Positions 27,710-40,819 of a DNA stretch of 64,000 nt are shown one piece after another; position 1 is the first letter of the stretch, and the number at the start of each line of letters is the position of its first letter. Source of the DNA: Tetramitus jugosus (lineage: Eukaryota; Heterolobosea; Eutetramitea; Acrasida; Vahlkampfiidae); contig OW569392.1 in NCBI GenBank assembly GCA_937625935.1, positions 186,001 to 250,000 on the forward strand, in the 5' to 3' direction. Under the pieces are notes generated by a model. The model made no database searches, had not been told where the DNA came from, and worked only from the letters and a program-made list of their open reading frames with translations. The position numbers were made by a program, and so were the translations under genes.

Positions 27710-30700
27710 CTAATCCGTATCTGCACTTTCCAGGATTTGGACCAACTTTGGCAGAAGATGCCGAGCCAGCAAACCTAATTCTAGCTTGTCTTCCTCTGAC
27801 TCAACTACGATGGATCTGTCTGATAGCGAGGAGGTAAACAACCATCCTGTCACTGTTTTTTGTTGTGCTTCCAGTGTAAGTTTCAATACGAGTGTCGTAC
27901 TGTCTCTTGACAGGGAGCACGTACAAAAATCTTGCAGTGCATGTTTCCACTGAACTGTCAAGTCAGACAGTCGAGAACAGATGATCCAGTTGCGAGTCAC
28001 AAGCACAATTGTGTTCGCACTTGGGAGTGTTACATGGAATTCATATGGTTCTCTAGATCGATAATAGGCCTGGTCACTCAATGAGTAGAGCATCGATTGT
28101 CCATGTGCTGCACGAGCGTCATAAGAGAGCAGACAATAATTATGGAAGGCTCGCGGCTCCCGTGATCTTTTCTTGTCTTCTCGTTCGAAGTAGGTAGTTG
28201 TGTTTCTGATTCCTTCTGTCGTGCTGTGTGCAAAGTCGAATAGGGCAGCCACGGGCTTGACGGGTACTCCAATGATACCCTTGCCAACACCGGTGAAGAA
28301 ACCGGAGACACCATCATTCATTGCACCTTCGATTGGTTTTGTTAACACACCAGACGCTCCTTCAATAATGCCGGATCCAAGTGCTTGAAAGCCAGAGAGT
28401 AATCCTTCTCCAACATGCTTTGGTTTGATGTGCGCAGTTTTGCTTCTTTGTTTCAAGTAGGTCTCATCCATACTCAGAATACTAATTCCATTACCAATTG
28501 ATTCAGTCACCTTACTTGCAGTGTTACTAAAACCGTGGACTGTGTGCTTCATTAGACTCAGAGAACCCTTTGCTAATCCTCTTGTAAACTCATCCGATGA
28601 TTCACTCACAGAATCCATTGGCTCATAGAACATGTCATAAACACCAGAGTCGATATCTACAATATTCACAGGGATGATAATACACAAATACACCATTTTA
28701 CAACAAGTTAATAAAACAATAAGTTCATGAACAATCACCAAAATGAAGTAAGTTTCAACAGACCATTGAAAAGTCCAATCGGATTACCAATCGAAGAGAA
28801 CGAGCCCAACAACTTATACATTTCCGATAGAGCGTTCTTGGTATAATGCTTCTGTATGGATTCTGTCAAGGCTTCTCGACTTAAGAAGGGATGCTGTAGA
28901 ATAAGAGCGTTGAGGCGAATGGGTGCTTGATCAATATTGGCATGGAGATGAGCACCAATCGTTTGTAATACCAGAAGTGTTGGATTCTCACGTTTTGAGG
29001 GATTATTCTGATCTACACCTTCCTCTGCTGACTCTTCATCCACTTGATTAAATAGGAAACTAAAGTTGAATCGGATAGGATGCAACTGCATCAGTTCAAA
29101 ATACACCTTCTTGTGCTCACCAATACTGAGCTGTTGTTCCAATAATACAGCAGCAGGGTCGCTGTTGAGGTCAATATTGTGTACTTGAATGTCACCTGGC
29201 TTATAGATTTGCTGCCGTTGCTGATTGTTTTGGCTAGAATTGGTGATCAGTGTAGTAGAATCCAGGACACTCATGAGATTGTTTGTCAGATTGTGCATCC
29301 GATTCATAAGCTTAAAATCAAAGGCAAGGTCAGCTTCTTGCATACAGAAAGAAAAGTATGGGATGCAATCATAGGTGGTCTCCTTGTGGTTTCGTATCAT
29401 GCTGACATGTATGAAATGCTTTCCAACATCCAATTTCTTAGAGTTAGACAGCAACACGGGATAGGCAGCATTGTTGGTTTGGTTATTGGCTTGCAGTTTG
29501 TGTAGCTTCATTTCAATGTACTGTGTCTGTTCGGTCATTTGCAAGTTGAGAGTAAAATGATCTAGCAGTACATACAATAGCTCTTCAGGATAACTATCAC
29601 TGAGAGACACACCGACACCCTTCAAGTCTATCAGGGCCTCAAACAGTAAATGACTCGATGGATCCATTGATTGACTTGAAGAGGATTGCCTGCTATGTTT
29701 AGCGGACACAGCATGACGTTGTGTTTCCTGCGAGTTTCGCTGAGACTTCTCTTGTACTTTGTGCTCATGTTCTGAGAACTGCAATACTCGAGTGAATCCC
29801 TGAGCTGAAACTTCCGCTGTGATTGACTTCGACGAATCCTTCAACGGTAGTGTCTTGCAATTGGATACAACATCAGCATCTATTGTCGCGCCAGTGTTGT
29901 TGATATGATAGACCATGGTGTGTGGCTTGCTCTGATCTGGCCATGAGAACGGTGCTTTGGTGTTAGGTTTCATTTTAAACAACCCTGTGACACCATGTTG
30001 ACCAAGAACGATATCATGGCTCGTACGGTTGTATAGATAGTATGGAGGATGTTTGGAGACAGCAAAGATGACGAATGTGATTCCTTTTTCTTGATGGGTT
30101 CGAACTGATACATACGTCTTCTTCTTTTTGGGTTGAGAAGGCAGCTTCCTGTTGTGTTTCAAAATAAGAATAACCTCACTATCATCGATTCTGAATGGAA
30201 TCGACCAATCTGTATAATCCAATTGCATCGTCATCATTGTTGCCACTTCCTTTCTTTCCGTCCAATAAAAGCTATGGGTGTCATTTGGCAATAGAGACGA
30301 CTCTGAAGTCGCGCCGTACTGTTTGGCCTTCAGAGGATATTCGGTCCGGTTAACGAGTACGAACTTTGGTGTGAAAGTTACCATTTTCGTTCTTTTGAAC
30401 TTATCAGGACCCAACGTCACAGACATGCCAAGACTCAGCCTATGAGTGCCGTTAGTGGTCTCAATGTCAGTTGAATCACCCACATTGTCAATAGAGAAAG
30501 TTGAGGATGTGAAAGAGTCATTAATCTTGATGTTCACCTTGTTGGAGAAGATAAAGCTACCACTGAGATAGTCGAACAAGAGGGGTTCAATATCATTGCT
30601 AATCTGTGATCGAGGTGTTGAAGGTGGAGATGTTTGCTTGAAGCATTGACCTGAAGTCTCATTTTCACCTTCTCTTAAGCACAGCTTCAAATCGGTATGA

Positions 30701-33700
30701 TTGAGGATCCAATATGAACAATAGACACAAACTTCATGATAAGAGTTTGCCGTGTGACAGTAGTCTAGTCTTAGTATCAGTTTTCCTCCGTTGTGATCTA
30801 AGTTGAGGAATTGACGACTGAGAGGAGCATCTTGCTGCGGGGAGAAGACCAAAGACATATCACTTGTTTGCCATCTTATACTATTCTGTTCCAAAACACA
30901 TTGGAGCCATAACTTCTTCTTAATATTGATATTATACATGTACTTTTTCTCACCACGAGCCAATGTTTGTGACCACAGAGTATTCATTTTGTCTGGATCA
31001 TCACTTGACTTTGATAGAATGGTAAAGTTAGCACTGAGTCCTAACGTGTTTTCTATGGCTAATGGAGCCATAATATTCACTACACAGTCAGAAAATGACT
31101 CATCAATTTTCTTATGTGTTGTTCGAAGAATGCAATACACCTTTTCGGGACTCGAGTTGTTTCTACAATACGGTAAGAAATTCGTGTCGCGTGAGAGCAT
31201 CTTTGTCAATTCATATTCTTTCCTCTTGGAGAACCATTTGAATGTGGCATCATTCGGACGTATTGTGAGGAAGGAGGATGATACCAGAAGGTGACATGGA
31301 ACATAAACGTGCATACCGGGCAACACCAACGCGAAAGGAGTCACAGTTGTGTTTGCATCATTGTATGTTCCTAGATCCCAGGCCCGAGTTGTATTATTTA
31401 CAATTTGCACACCTGAATGGATCGTAATTACCTTTCTTCCATTCACGAGCGTAATGTCAATACACAATGGAGTATTTCTACCAAGAGCTGGTACGGTGAA
31501 GAAGTACTTCCTATCCTTGTTCGCTAGAATCTTTTTCACAACTCCTTCGATGGAAACAAATACATAGTGATCAACATTCTTAAAGTCCTTTGTTCTGAAG
31601 TTTGAGAAACCAAACTTTAGTTCTTGATCATGAACAAGCTCTACGTTCTTACTCATATCGCTTTGCTTTGAGAATAGCGCTTTGAGACCACTCTGGTTTT
31701 GTATGGAGAATGGTTCAAATTTCATGGAGATAGGATTGTGGGGTTGCTTGAATCCATCGATCCATGAGCGAGATGTTGAAATTGCATTCTCTAACATCTG
31801 CTGGGTAATATTTACATTGATCACCTGTTGACATTTGAATTGTAAACTGTTGACTTCCGTTGACTTCTTTTGTAGATGTCTTGGTTGTCGAGTGAGCATA
31901 ATTGAAAGTGGAACTTTCTCAATGATCGGTTCCCATTCCGCGTACTTAAAGTTGTAGTAGTTTGCAAAGCACGAGAAATGGAAAGAGGAGTCTACTTCGA
32001 TTCGGGTTCCATCTTGAATAATCTGGGTTGATGTGTCAATATCAGACAAGTGAATGTCAGTCAGAGGCAGATCGTAACCCAAAATATCATCCACGAGGAG
32101 CACTGCTAGATCGTTGGAGGATTTGAACTGAACGGACAGAACTGACTGATGAGGAGCAAGTTGAGACTTTAGCGCTTCTTCGATGTTGATGAGTGCCTTG
32201 TGTTCACTGTGTTGTTCCTCGCTGATGAGCTCAAAGTCATCCAACTCTCGATCTTGATCAACAAGTTTCTTTGATTGATACATGTTGGCGTATTCTTTGA
32301 ATCGTTCAACAATTGAAAGGACCATCCGAATGTCTTGATACGATACTCTTGCTCTTCCACCTTGGTTCAAATCGAAAACAACACTCCTTTCTGTACGTTC
32401 TTCCGTTAACACAGACGACAGATGACACAAAATGCGGATCGGTTCGACAATTGCTATAGGTTCAGCATTGGAGTTGTTTTGTTTGACATAGATTGTCGTT
32501 CCATCAATATCGAAATGTGCTTTCTCTTCCATTGGATTTTTGCTGAAGTAACCCTCAAATGCTGACTCGAAAACAATAACCTTGCAGTTGATGTCTGTGC
32601 TGTCAGAGGGTAACAGTACCTCTGGTTTGCCAAATATAGTGGTGAGTTCGAATGAGTGTTTGGTAACCGTTAGACGCTCCTTGAGAATAGAATGCATAGG
32701 CGATTCTGCTTCTTCAACGGGAGAAGATGTTGAGGATTCGGAGGATGATTCTGTTATGCTATTGGCGTGACAAGCGTTATCTACTGATAACTGTGACATT
32801 GAATTAAATGGATTCGAGCTGGCTGAATAGTTTGCATTGGCAAAAAAGTTTTTGAACTCGATCACAACTTCAGGTACACAGAATATCTGGGGATCAGACA
32901 ACACAAGAGACACTGTTGTTTTTAGATTTTGTGGAGTGTGTCTAACACACAGTTTGAGACATTCCTTTTGCTTCTCGTTGAGACTTCGGGAGTCAAATAT
33001 TGTTTTGAACTGGTTGTTCGTATTAATTCGAGTATCCACACCCAGAATATATCCCAGAACAGCATCAGTCTGTATCGATTCATCTGAATGGAACAAGTTG
33101 TGAACATTCAGCTCTGAGATTGTTAGCTCTGCAATGGGATCATATTCATTCTCTTCATTCTTGCCATTACCTCTCAACAGACTAACAATCATCTGTGGCA
33201 CTTTCACACTGACGACTGATTTAACTCTCACAACATCTGATGATATTAATTCATCATCATCGTACTGACCAAACTTTTCAACTTCCTCATTCTTGGATAT
33301 CTGACTATTGTTTCCTCCAGTTATTCCGATATTGGAGAGAAGTTTATCCTCAATCTCATGAATCATTTGTTTGGCTTGGGAAGAGGGCATAGCTGATTGG
33401 TTGATGGAGTCGGACATCATTCGTTTTGATTGATCGATTCCTGCCTTAATATTGTCATTAACAATATCAAAAATCAGTTGATACTGCTCTTCGGACATCT
33501 TAAACTTAACTTTGGAGATTTCAATGTCCACTTGATTGTTTGGAATTGAATTATCAGGGTTGATAAGCACAGTTTTTGTACGAACAGTGATATCTACATC
33601 GTCTACGACGTGCTGGGATCTTTCATTCTTGCCATGACTACTTGTGAGATGCATATTTTTCAAAGAGTAAGCGATGCCATCAATCAAGTTGTCATTGGAG

Positions 33701-36700
33701 GAGTCGAGGGAACTGTTAATATTCAAGTTACCTAGATTTCCAATGAAATAATCGTGTGATTTGTGACTGCTCGGCAGAACGATAATTGGAGATATCATCT
33801 CAACATTGATCTGAACACGTTTGTTCATCATTGCACGTCTTACGAGAGTGTTGTCATTGCTACTGTAATTATGAATGTGTGCCTTACTCCTTGTTTGTTT
33901 CCGAGAATATTCACGCGAAAGAGCTTGATTCAGAGGACCCTTGATATATACTTGCCACTGCTGCACATAGAACTGGATATGTACATAGCGAACAGCTTGC
34001 ATCTTGGCAGATAAGCTGCTCCGATAATTGAATTCATTGTCCTGTGGATTGTGATGCGACGCAAAAGAGTGTCTGAATTCAAAGTCGATCAATGATTCAC
34101 CTTGTGTGCTTGTTACGCCCAAAATGTTACGATACAGTGTATCAGGTGTGATATAGTCTTGCACGATCAAATTTCCTAAATTTCCAGATAATACGAGATC
34201 ATATCTATTCAATTCGAACGACACAGCTGAACGAGACATGCACAAGCTTGTAAACTCCCTGTTGTTGTTGATCACAATAACATTAATGTCATTTGTTTTC
34301 ACCATTAATTTGAATAAACTCTTCTGGTCGAGTGGATTGTTGATAAGATCTAATGAGCCACCTGTCTCGCTGGCCTCAGGTGATGTACTTGTTTCGTTTG
34401 AAACAACTTCCGTATCCACAGATTCTGTCGTAGAAAATTCATCAGAAGCAGTACTATTAGCAATAGAGTCATCTTGTCCCAGAGTTTTTCTAATCTGTTT
34501 GCTAATCTCTTTGATAGCGACTGTTGATTTGGATTCTGTGGATGGAGCTTTGGCCGAGAAGACCAAAATTCGGTCATCCACAGCTTTGTCGAAAATATCT
34601 TGCAAGTCATACCCAAACTGAATAAATTCAATCAGGATGGATGGCTGAACGTGCACCGTGACCTTTTGGAACGTCGAGTTCAACACAACAATAGCATCCG
34701 GAGTATAGAACTCAGAATCCTTTCGTGCATAGATTACACTAATGTCTACCAATGAGGAGTTATCTTCAACCTCAGATTGTAAAATGTACTTATTGGCAGA
34801 GGTTTCTTCATAGTGCTGTTGTATCAGATTTTCAATCGTCAATGCATTTAGTTTCATCATTAGCACCGTATCATAGGATCTGTGCTTAAAATCAGACGAC
34901 AGTTGATTGAAAAGAACACTACAAATCGTGCGGTTCCTCTCCTGCTTTGTTTCTCTCTGGAAGTGCACCTTCACATTGTCTAGTGTAAAATCAACATCCA
35001 GAAGCACTTGATTGTTTTCTCGATTGGCAATCAAATTCATGCCCTGTCGAATTTCGTTTCTTGCATCTTTGATTAGGCTCTTGGCAATGTTACCCATGAG
35101 AAAATTCTCATTGAAACTCGTAATGAAATACTTGAGCGAAGATACCCAATGATGAAGTTCTTCACTGTCCTTGCACTCAAAGTACAGCTTCACTACTGGT
35201 TTGCCAGCACTTTGAGGTAACACAATACGGAAAGTGTTGTCGCGAGTCCTAGATGCACCAATCTCCGCATGACTATTCAAGTTAACAATTGCCAATTGAT
35301 TATTGAGCTCTTGAGTATTGATCTGAGTTATTTCGTTACTCAGAGCTTCTGAGTCGTAGAGAATGAGCTTGTTTGAGTTTGTTACTTCGATCCAACAGCT
35401 CATCCAAGAGTCATTGGTCATTGGTCCATTGACTCTCAGTAATCCGCGTATCTTTATGTTGGATCCAGAAGAGCCACTCGGGTTCTGCGCAAATGAAACC
35501 CATTGACTCACAATATCTGTGCAGACACTAACTTTGGCTGCAGAGACATTTAATGTAATGGAGGGAACTTCACCCTTGATTGTTAATCGAGGCAAGTTCA
35601 CCTCATCAGGAGCAATAGACTTTGCAACCTGAAGATCCAGTGTCACCTTTTCTACCAAATGAATGCCATTCATAAAGGTGGTATCGATGCTAGCCAAGGC
35701 ATCTCTCCTCCGTAGAGCTTGGTCTTGGATTTTCAAACGCTGTGCCAATTCATTTCTGAGCAAAGTACTCTGGTATTGCTTATATTGACTCAAAAAGGGA
35801 AGAGCTTCCTGGTCTGGTATCAATATTTGAATGTCTTGCATTAGGAAGTGAAATCGATCGTACTGGTCGGTGGTTAGCATCGATGATTCCTCTTGTTCTT
35901 GAAGGATATCGCTATTCCAATTGAATTGACCAAAATCCATAAACACAAATTTTGTTTTGTCGCTGGTACAATCAACAGGCATGAGCAAAGTAGGTGCCTG
36001 TACTCGCAAATTGATATCAATTGCCTTTCTATTGTCCAGAATGTTTTTAAGTTCCTTTTTGGCATAGGACTTGGCCTTCTCTAGCTGTACTTTGGCCACT
36101 GATTCCAAATGATTGAAATTGACGTGATCAAACATGAAGAAATTCACTAGTCTCTGTATCAATTTGATATTTAGAACGAGATCGATACGATCGAGTGACA
36201 TGTCTAACCGATAGTTAGACCTGTTGCTCGTCGGTGTTTTCTCCAAGAAGAATGAAGCCAAATATTTTTGAGCGCGCGTAGGATCATCCGATACTCTGCG
36301 ACTCAGTATATCAGGGAACAACGAATTCGTAGTGTACTCATCTCGCACTCTCAAATCTGCCATTTTCACCAAACACTTAAATCGACCTTCCAACAACTCA
36401 ATATCGACACTTAGATCGCTCATCGTCGACCGGAGAATGGCTGTTCTTGTCCTTGATTGCTCAATCACGAATTGAGACTGTGAAATTTGCAAACGAATCT
36501 TCATTTTGACATAGTCTGCATTGCCTTTGATTGTATCGGATATGGAGGACGATAATTCTTCATCATATCCCACTGATTGATACAGTTCTTGTCTCTCTTC
36601 ATCCGATAGTCGAATAATGGGCGCAGGCGTCAATAAACTACTCGTGCTGCTACTGCTTCCAGTAGCACCACTACTACTAGCTTTCAATCGATCGAACCAT

Positions 36701-38355
36701 GATGTCGATGGAGAGGATGAAGCCATAAAAGAAGAGGAACGTCCACTGTTCCTCCTCTCAATCTTCTTCTGTTGTTCTAGTTGTGTTTCCTTCCATTGCG
36801 TGTGCTGCTTTGCTTCTTCTTCCATCTCCGCATATGCCAATCGCCTAAAATAAAGGATATCTTTGACGTCGTGCTTCATTTCCAACCGTTCCATTTCCTG
36901 TGTTTCCTCTGGTGTGATCTTAGCGAGCCACGGCACACAACAATTCTTCTTGTACAATTCAATATACAATATTCGGTCACTATTCTTCTTGTCTTCTCTT
37001 CTCTGAACATACTTGCTTGATTTTTGTTTCAGATCATAGAGCACAGAACGATACGCATACTGCCACCACTGTTTCGCTGTTTGATGATTCAATTGTCGAA
37101 TGTGCATCTCATTTTCTCTCATGCTCTCTCTCAGCAACCGTTCATCCTCTGTCTCTTGTTTCCCTTGTTGTTGTTGTTGTTGTGATTCTGCTGCAGTTTG
37201 ATCCAAACGAGCATCATTAGGAATCGCAATAAACGACAGAGCATTCATCGGTCTAAATGGACGATACCGTGCCATACGTATCGGATAATTCGTAAAGTAC
37301 TCCACCAACGAGAACCAATTCTTGTACTGCTTATCATTCAAATGAAACGACAAATCAGGGAATAAAAATTCGGCATCAAACTGCGGTTTACTCAAATCCA
37401 TGTTTCTCGCCAATTTTTGCATTGTTAATCTCAATGTTCCATTCATTGGTTTCAATAAATATTGTTCTTGTTGTTGTTGTTTTTGTTGTTGTTGCGATGA
37501 CTGTGACTGTGACTGTGATGACTGTGATGATGATGATGATGGTGACTTTGACTGTGGTTGAGAAAATTGTTGTTGAGTCATGGTTAACCATTGTTTCATG
37601 CGTTGTGCTGCATGAATGCGATGATTGACTCGACTGATAAAATCCGATTTGGGATACACGTTCGTACAATTCATGTAAAATGAAAATTGTCGCATCTCAA
37701 ACAATTTAAACGTCAAATCACCCACTTCTCTCATGAATGCCCTCTTCCAATCCACATCTGTCGACTCTATACTCATACTATCCAATGTAATACCCATGAC
37801 TAGCGGACAATTATTTCCACAAGTGTTTTCATCTTCGTATCGAATGTGAATATTCTTGATGGTGACTTGAATGTTATTAATGATGGTTTCAATAAGCTTA
37901 TCCATGAATCCACCCTTGTTATTATTTGCATTATTATTAGTTGTTGTTGTTGATTGATTGGGTAATATAGTTTGTTGTTGTTGTTGTTGAAGAAGATGAT
38001 GATCGGACAAGACTTTTTTTTTGCGATCCATTTCTCGTATTTTTTCATCTTGAGCATTGTAGGGCGTATCACGTTTGGGTACGAGCACCATGTACACTTG
38101 ATCAATTTCACATGTGACTGGACTGCTGCGTAAACTGGTCCATGGAACGTTGATTTTGCATGATTTGAGATAGGATTGGGAGATGAAGAGTGGAAAATCG
38201 GGGTGAATATTGTCGAATGCGTGTTGTTTGAGTGAAATGTCGTTGAGTGAGACTGTGCCTTTGAGAAGACCAACATTCAATCGATTTCGATCAAAATTTT
38301 CAACATATTGTTCCAAGTGAGGGATCAATAGGTTGGATAGAATGGATTCTAGCAT
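27710..38355 (-). CDS. VPS13: VPS13 bridge-like lipid transfer protein (2 exons)
   Basis: Exon 1 is 38355-28764 (9,592 nt), intron 28763-28657 is 107 bp (GTCTGT...TGTAG, phase 1), and exon 2 is 28656-27710. Total 3,512 residues. VPS13 forms a long hydrophobic channel moving phospholipids between membranes at contact sites. Residues 1-115 are the chorein domain (MLESILSNLLIPHLEQYV, LKGTVSLNDI). A PH domain lies at about 960-1085 (GLLRVNGPMTNDSWMSCWIEV, LHHWVSSLKYF). The VAB/SHR-BD repeats occupy about 2210-2790 and show the family Asn motifs (AIENTLGLS, LNHTDLKL, VNRTEYPL, YNRTSHDI). The C-terminal region crosses the splice junction (GNPIGLFN, then GVYDMFYEP) and continues with the ATG_C-like helices (FTRGLAKGSLSLMKHTVHG, GEGLLSGFQALGSGI). 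The usual length is about 3,100-4,000. Gln/Ser tracts near 135 and 265 are insertions. Confidence 0.93.
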
Positions 38356-38615
38356 TATGCTGATTGGTGATGTTATTTGTTTGTTATTTTTTGTCGCTTG
38401 TTGTCTGATGTTGTTGAATTTTTTGTATTTGTGATCGTTTTTTTTGTGATGTTTTTGTTGTTGTTTGATTTTGGATTTTGAGATTCCCCGATTTTATGTG
38501 ATGCTTGTTCGGTGTTTGAAGTATGAATACAATGTTTCAGCAATTGAGATTTGATCTTGAAGGTGGGAGAGAATGGAGTTGGGTGATGGAGTGGAGGAAT
38601 GAGTTGGACGGTTCT

Positions 38616-39917
38616 TCAAATGCTGGAAGCAATGAGCAATTGGGCAATAAAGTACAATGGGAGACCGAAAGCCCTGTTCAGAAATGAATCTACAATAAAC
38701 TTTTGTCTTGCTACAAACATGTCACTGCTATAGAACAAGACACTGCCAATCACTCGATAGATGAATGAATAATTGATTTTCATCGTCAATGAAGTTCTGT
38801 TCTTCTCTCCTTGATCGTCTTCGTCTTCCGAGCTGTCAGTTGCCTGAGCGTCCGCGACTTGAGGTTCTTTATTGGATGAAGATTTGGCCCATTCAACCTC
38901 GGATTGTTGGTCTCTTTGGTCAGACTCTTGCTTTCTCGAATCTTCCTTCTTAATAATGACGAGTAAGTGATGATAAACTGATTCACCTGCAGGTGAGAGA
39001 GCTACCATGATACTGATCATGACACCATAGATCCAAACAAATTGACTCATCACTCTTTGAAGTACCATTGTAGCAGCGGACTCTATCATCATGTACTTTG
39101 ACTTTCTCTGTTGTGTTGACAATTGTTCATCGGCTTCCATCGAATTTCGATGGTTCATGTAATACAAAATTCCTCGAATAATGACAAAATAAGTGCAAAA
39201 TGAGATGAATAGAGTCATCACAAGCAACCAATTCCAATTCCATGGAGTAACTGCAATTGTAATCATTCTTCTCACGTGGCCACGTGAGTTCCACTTTGAT
39301 ATCAATCGACGAGTCATTCTCTCCTTCTTCTCATTCTTTTCTTTATCATTCTCCCCTTGGTTCTGTTTGGTTGATTTATTCTTCAAGGATGAGTTGATAC
39401 TCAATCTCCTCTGATGATATTTTTGTAAACCGTTGCCCATCGTGAAATTGTAAACGAGTTTAATCACGTAGGCCATCATGTAGCTCAAATGAGCAAACGA
39501 AAAGAAGATTCCTCCCACCAGAAAGAACAAGTCATGGACTTCACTGCACACGAGAAAGACATCCCCGATCAAACTAAAGAACAATCCCACGACAATTGTA
39601 ATCTGGTGAATATTTGAGGGAGAAGTTGTCGATGTCTTTGTTGGCTTTTCTTTGATTTCGGTACGATGATGACTGACACTCTGATTCACACTGTTGGGAT
39701 GATAGAATCGATGAATAGCAAGAGCAACGAAACAAGCAGCAGATATCGATTTGAATACACCATAGATCATCAAGTGATACTGATGAAAATCAATGTAGAG
39801 AGCAATGATGCATGAGACCATGCACGTAATGATTAGTTTGTGCTCTCTGTGAATACTCCTCTTTTTGTTGGACTGTTGTTCGAACTTTACACTATTTGAC
39901 CTGTTGTCAGTGGGCAT
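38616..39917 (-). CDS. TMEM86/YhhN-family membrane protein (lysoplasmalogenase-like)
   Basis: The open frame reaches 40031, but it begins with TTG there; the first ATG is at 39917, giving about 433 residues. Several membrane segments are visible: IITCMVSCIIALYIDF, GVFKSISAACFVALAI, ITIVVGLFFSLIGDVFL, DLFFLVGGIFFSFAHLSYM and a C-terminal LPLYFIAQLLIASSI. The YhhN family signatures GDVFL, FAHLSYM and LFYSSDMFVA are present in the right order. Animal TMEM86 enzymes hydrolyse the vinyl-ether bond of lysoplasmalogens. The loops between segments are enlarged with charged and Ser/Lys/Glu-rich stretches, so the protein is longer than the usual 200-250 residues. Function by family is inferred. Membrane lipid metabolism is also the theme of its VPS13 neighbour, probably by coincidence. 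Confidence 0.75.
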   Translation of the reverse strand: MPTDNRSNSVKFEQQSNKKRSIHREHKLIITCMVSCIIALYIDFHQYHLMIYGVFKSISAACFVALAIHRFYHPNSVNQSVSHHRTEIKEKPTKTSTTSPSNIHQITIVVGLFFSLIGDVFLVCSEVHDLFFLVGGIFFSFAHLSYMMAYVIKLVYNFTMGNGLQKYHQRRLSINSSLKNKSTKQNQGENDKEKNEKKERMTRRLISKWNSRGHVRRMITIAVTPWNWNWLLVMTLFISFCTYFVIIRGILYYMNHRNSMEADEQLSTQQRKSKYMMIESAATMVLQRVMSQFVWIYGVMISIMVALSPAGESVYHHLLVIIKKEDSRKQESDQRDQQSEVEWAKSSSNKEPQVADAQATDSSEDEDDQGEKNRTSLTMKINYSFIYRVIGSVLFYSSDMFVARQKFIVDSFLNRAFGLPLYFIAQLLIASSI

Positions 39918-40543
39918 GTATCTGGTGAGCTTGTGTGCAACCTGGAGAAGTGATAGTGTTGTTTGTTGTGTGAACCTGGTTTTGCAAAAAGACGTTGGAC
40001 CACACCAATTTTCTAGCCAGATCTGCGTCAACTAGACTCAAAGGCTCCAAAACCAATATAATACCCTGAAGAAATAGACCGTCACGTCATCCTTCAAAAA
40101 TACTTCGCGGAGAAAATGAGCGGGAAAATACCACTGTAGTGTGGAACTGTCACTCGATCAGAGTAACCCGAATAAAAATCAGTTTCCGCCTCCACATTTT
40201 CATTTTTCCGTTTGGCGTTGCAATGTTACAGTCAACTTTGCAGATGGAGACACGAAACGGTGGACAAATTGTTGGTCATTCGTCAGCAAATAGCAGCAAT
40301 GAGTAATGAGCATTTTATCAAGGAAATTTTTATTGTATTGTCTTGGTCTAGGCCAGTCGAGGCCCCTTGGGAGGAGGAGAGGCGTCTGGTTCTTGGCTGT
40401 CCAGACTTGAATCAAATGACCTCTTGCCCATTTCTTAAGTTTAGATGGCGAGGGTACCTGGCCTCGTTCATTGTTCTTTGTCGCTGATTACTTCAGAGAT
40501 GATAGTAACGGAACAATGAAGGACAATCTACAATACCGTCCAA
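39918..40543. other. Intergenic region before decayed locus
   Basis: About 625 bp with short frames on both strands (for example 40212-40487 on +) that match no family I know. It may hold further remnants of the cyclase-like pseudogene on the - strand, but none is recognisable. Confidence 0.35.
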
Positions 40544-40778
40544 CTATTCGAGCTGCTCCTGCATTTCAATGGCACAACGAATAGCTTTGTCTTCATGATT
40601 CTCTACATGTAGAGGTGCATTGAACAGGGCCACTGCAGTTATGAAATTTCATGAATCTGTACTTGTCCACTACACCCTCATGCTTTGAAACAATCTCACT
40701 CATCATGGTGAAAAATAGCTTCATCAGTTGCACGAGGGAATCCGCGTCACAGTTTCGAAACATTAATATAGTTAACAA
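40544..40778 (-). pseudogene. Fragment of a class III adenylate/guanylate cyclase catalytic domain
   Basis: On the - strand, DADSLVQLMKLFFTMMSEIV followed by SKHEGVVDKY matches the helix and strand just after the first metal site of class III cyclases. The frame then breaks. In the next frame the expected continuation appears, ALFNAPLHVENHEDKAIRC and AIEMQEQLE, and ends at TAG (40544-40546). The normal IGDAIMA stretch between the two parts is damaged, and the domain start (the DIRxFT region) is missing. There is no proper gene around it. It is therefore a truncated, frameshifted relic. Naegleria carries many cyclase genes, so an intact parent elsewhere in the genome is likely. Confidence 0.65.
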
Positions 40779-40819
40779 ACATAGTTGGAGTTACTTGCAG
40801 CAGAGCAAATATTAGTGCT

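Noticed and set aside
40212-40487. 91-codon + strand frame before the cyclase relic
   Set aside because: No similarity to anything known, no repeat or splice context; it could be a fragment but cannot be supported as a gene.
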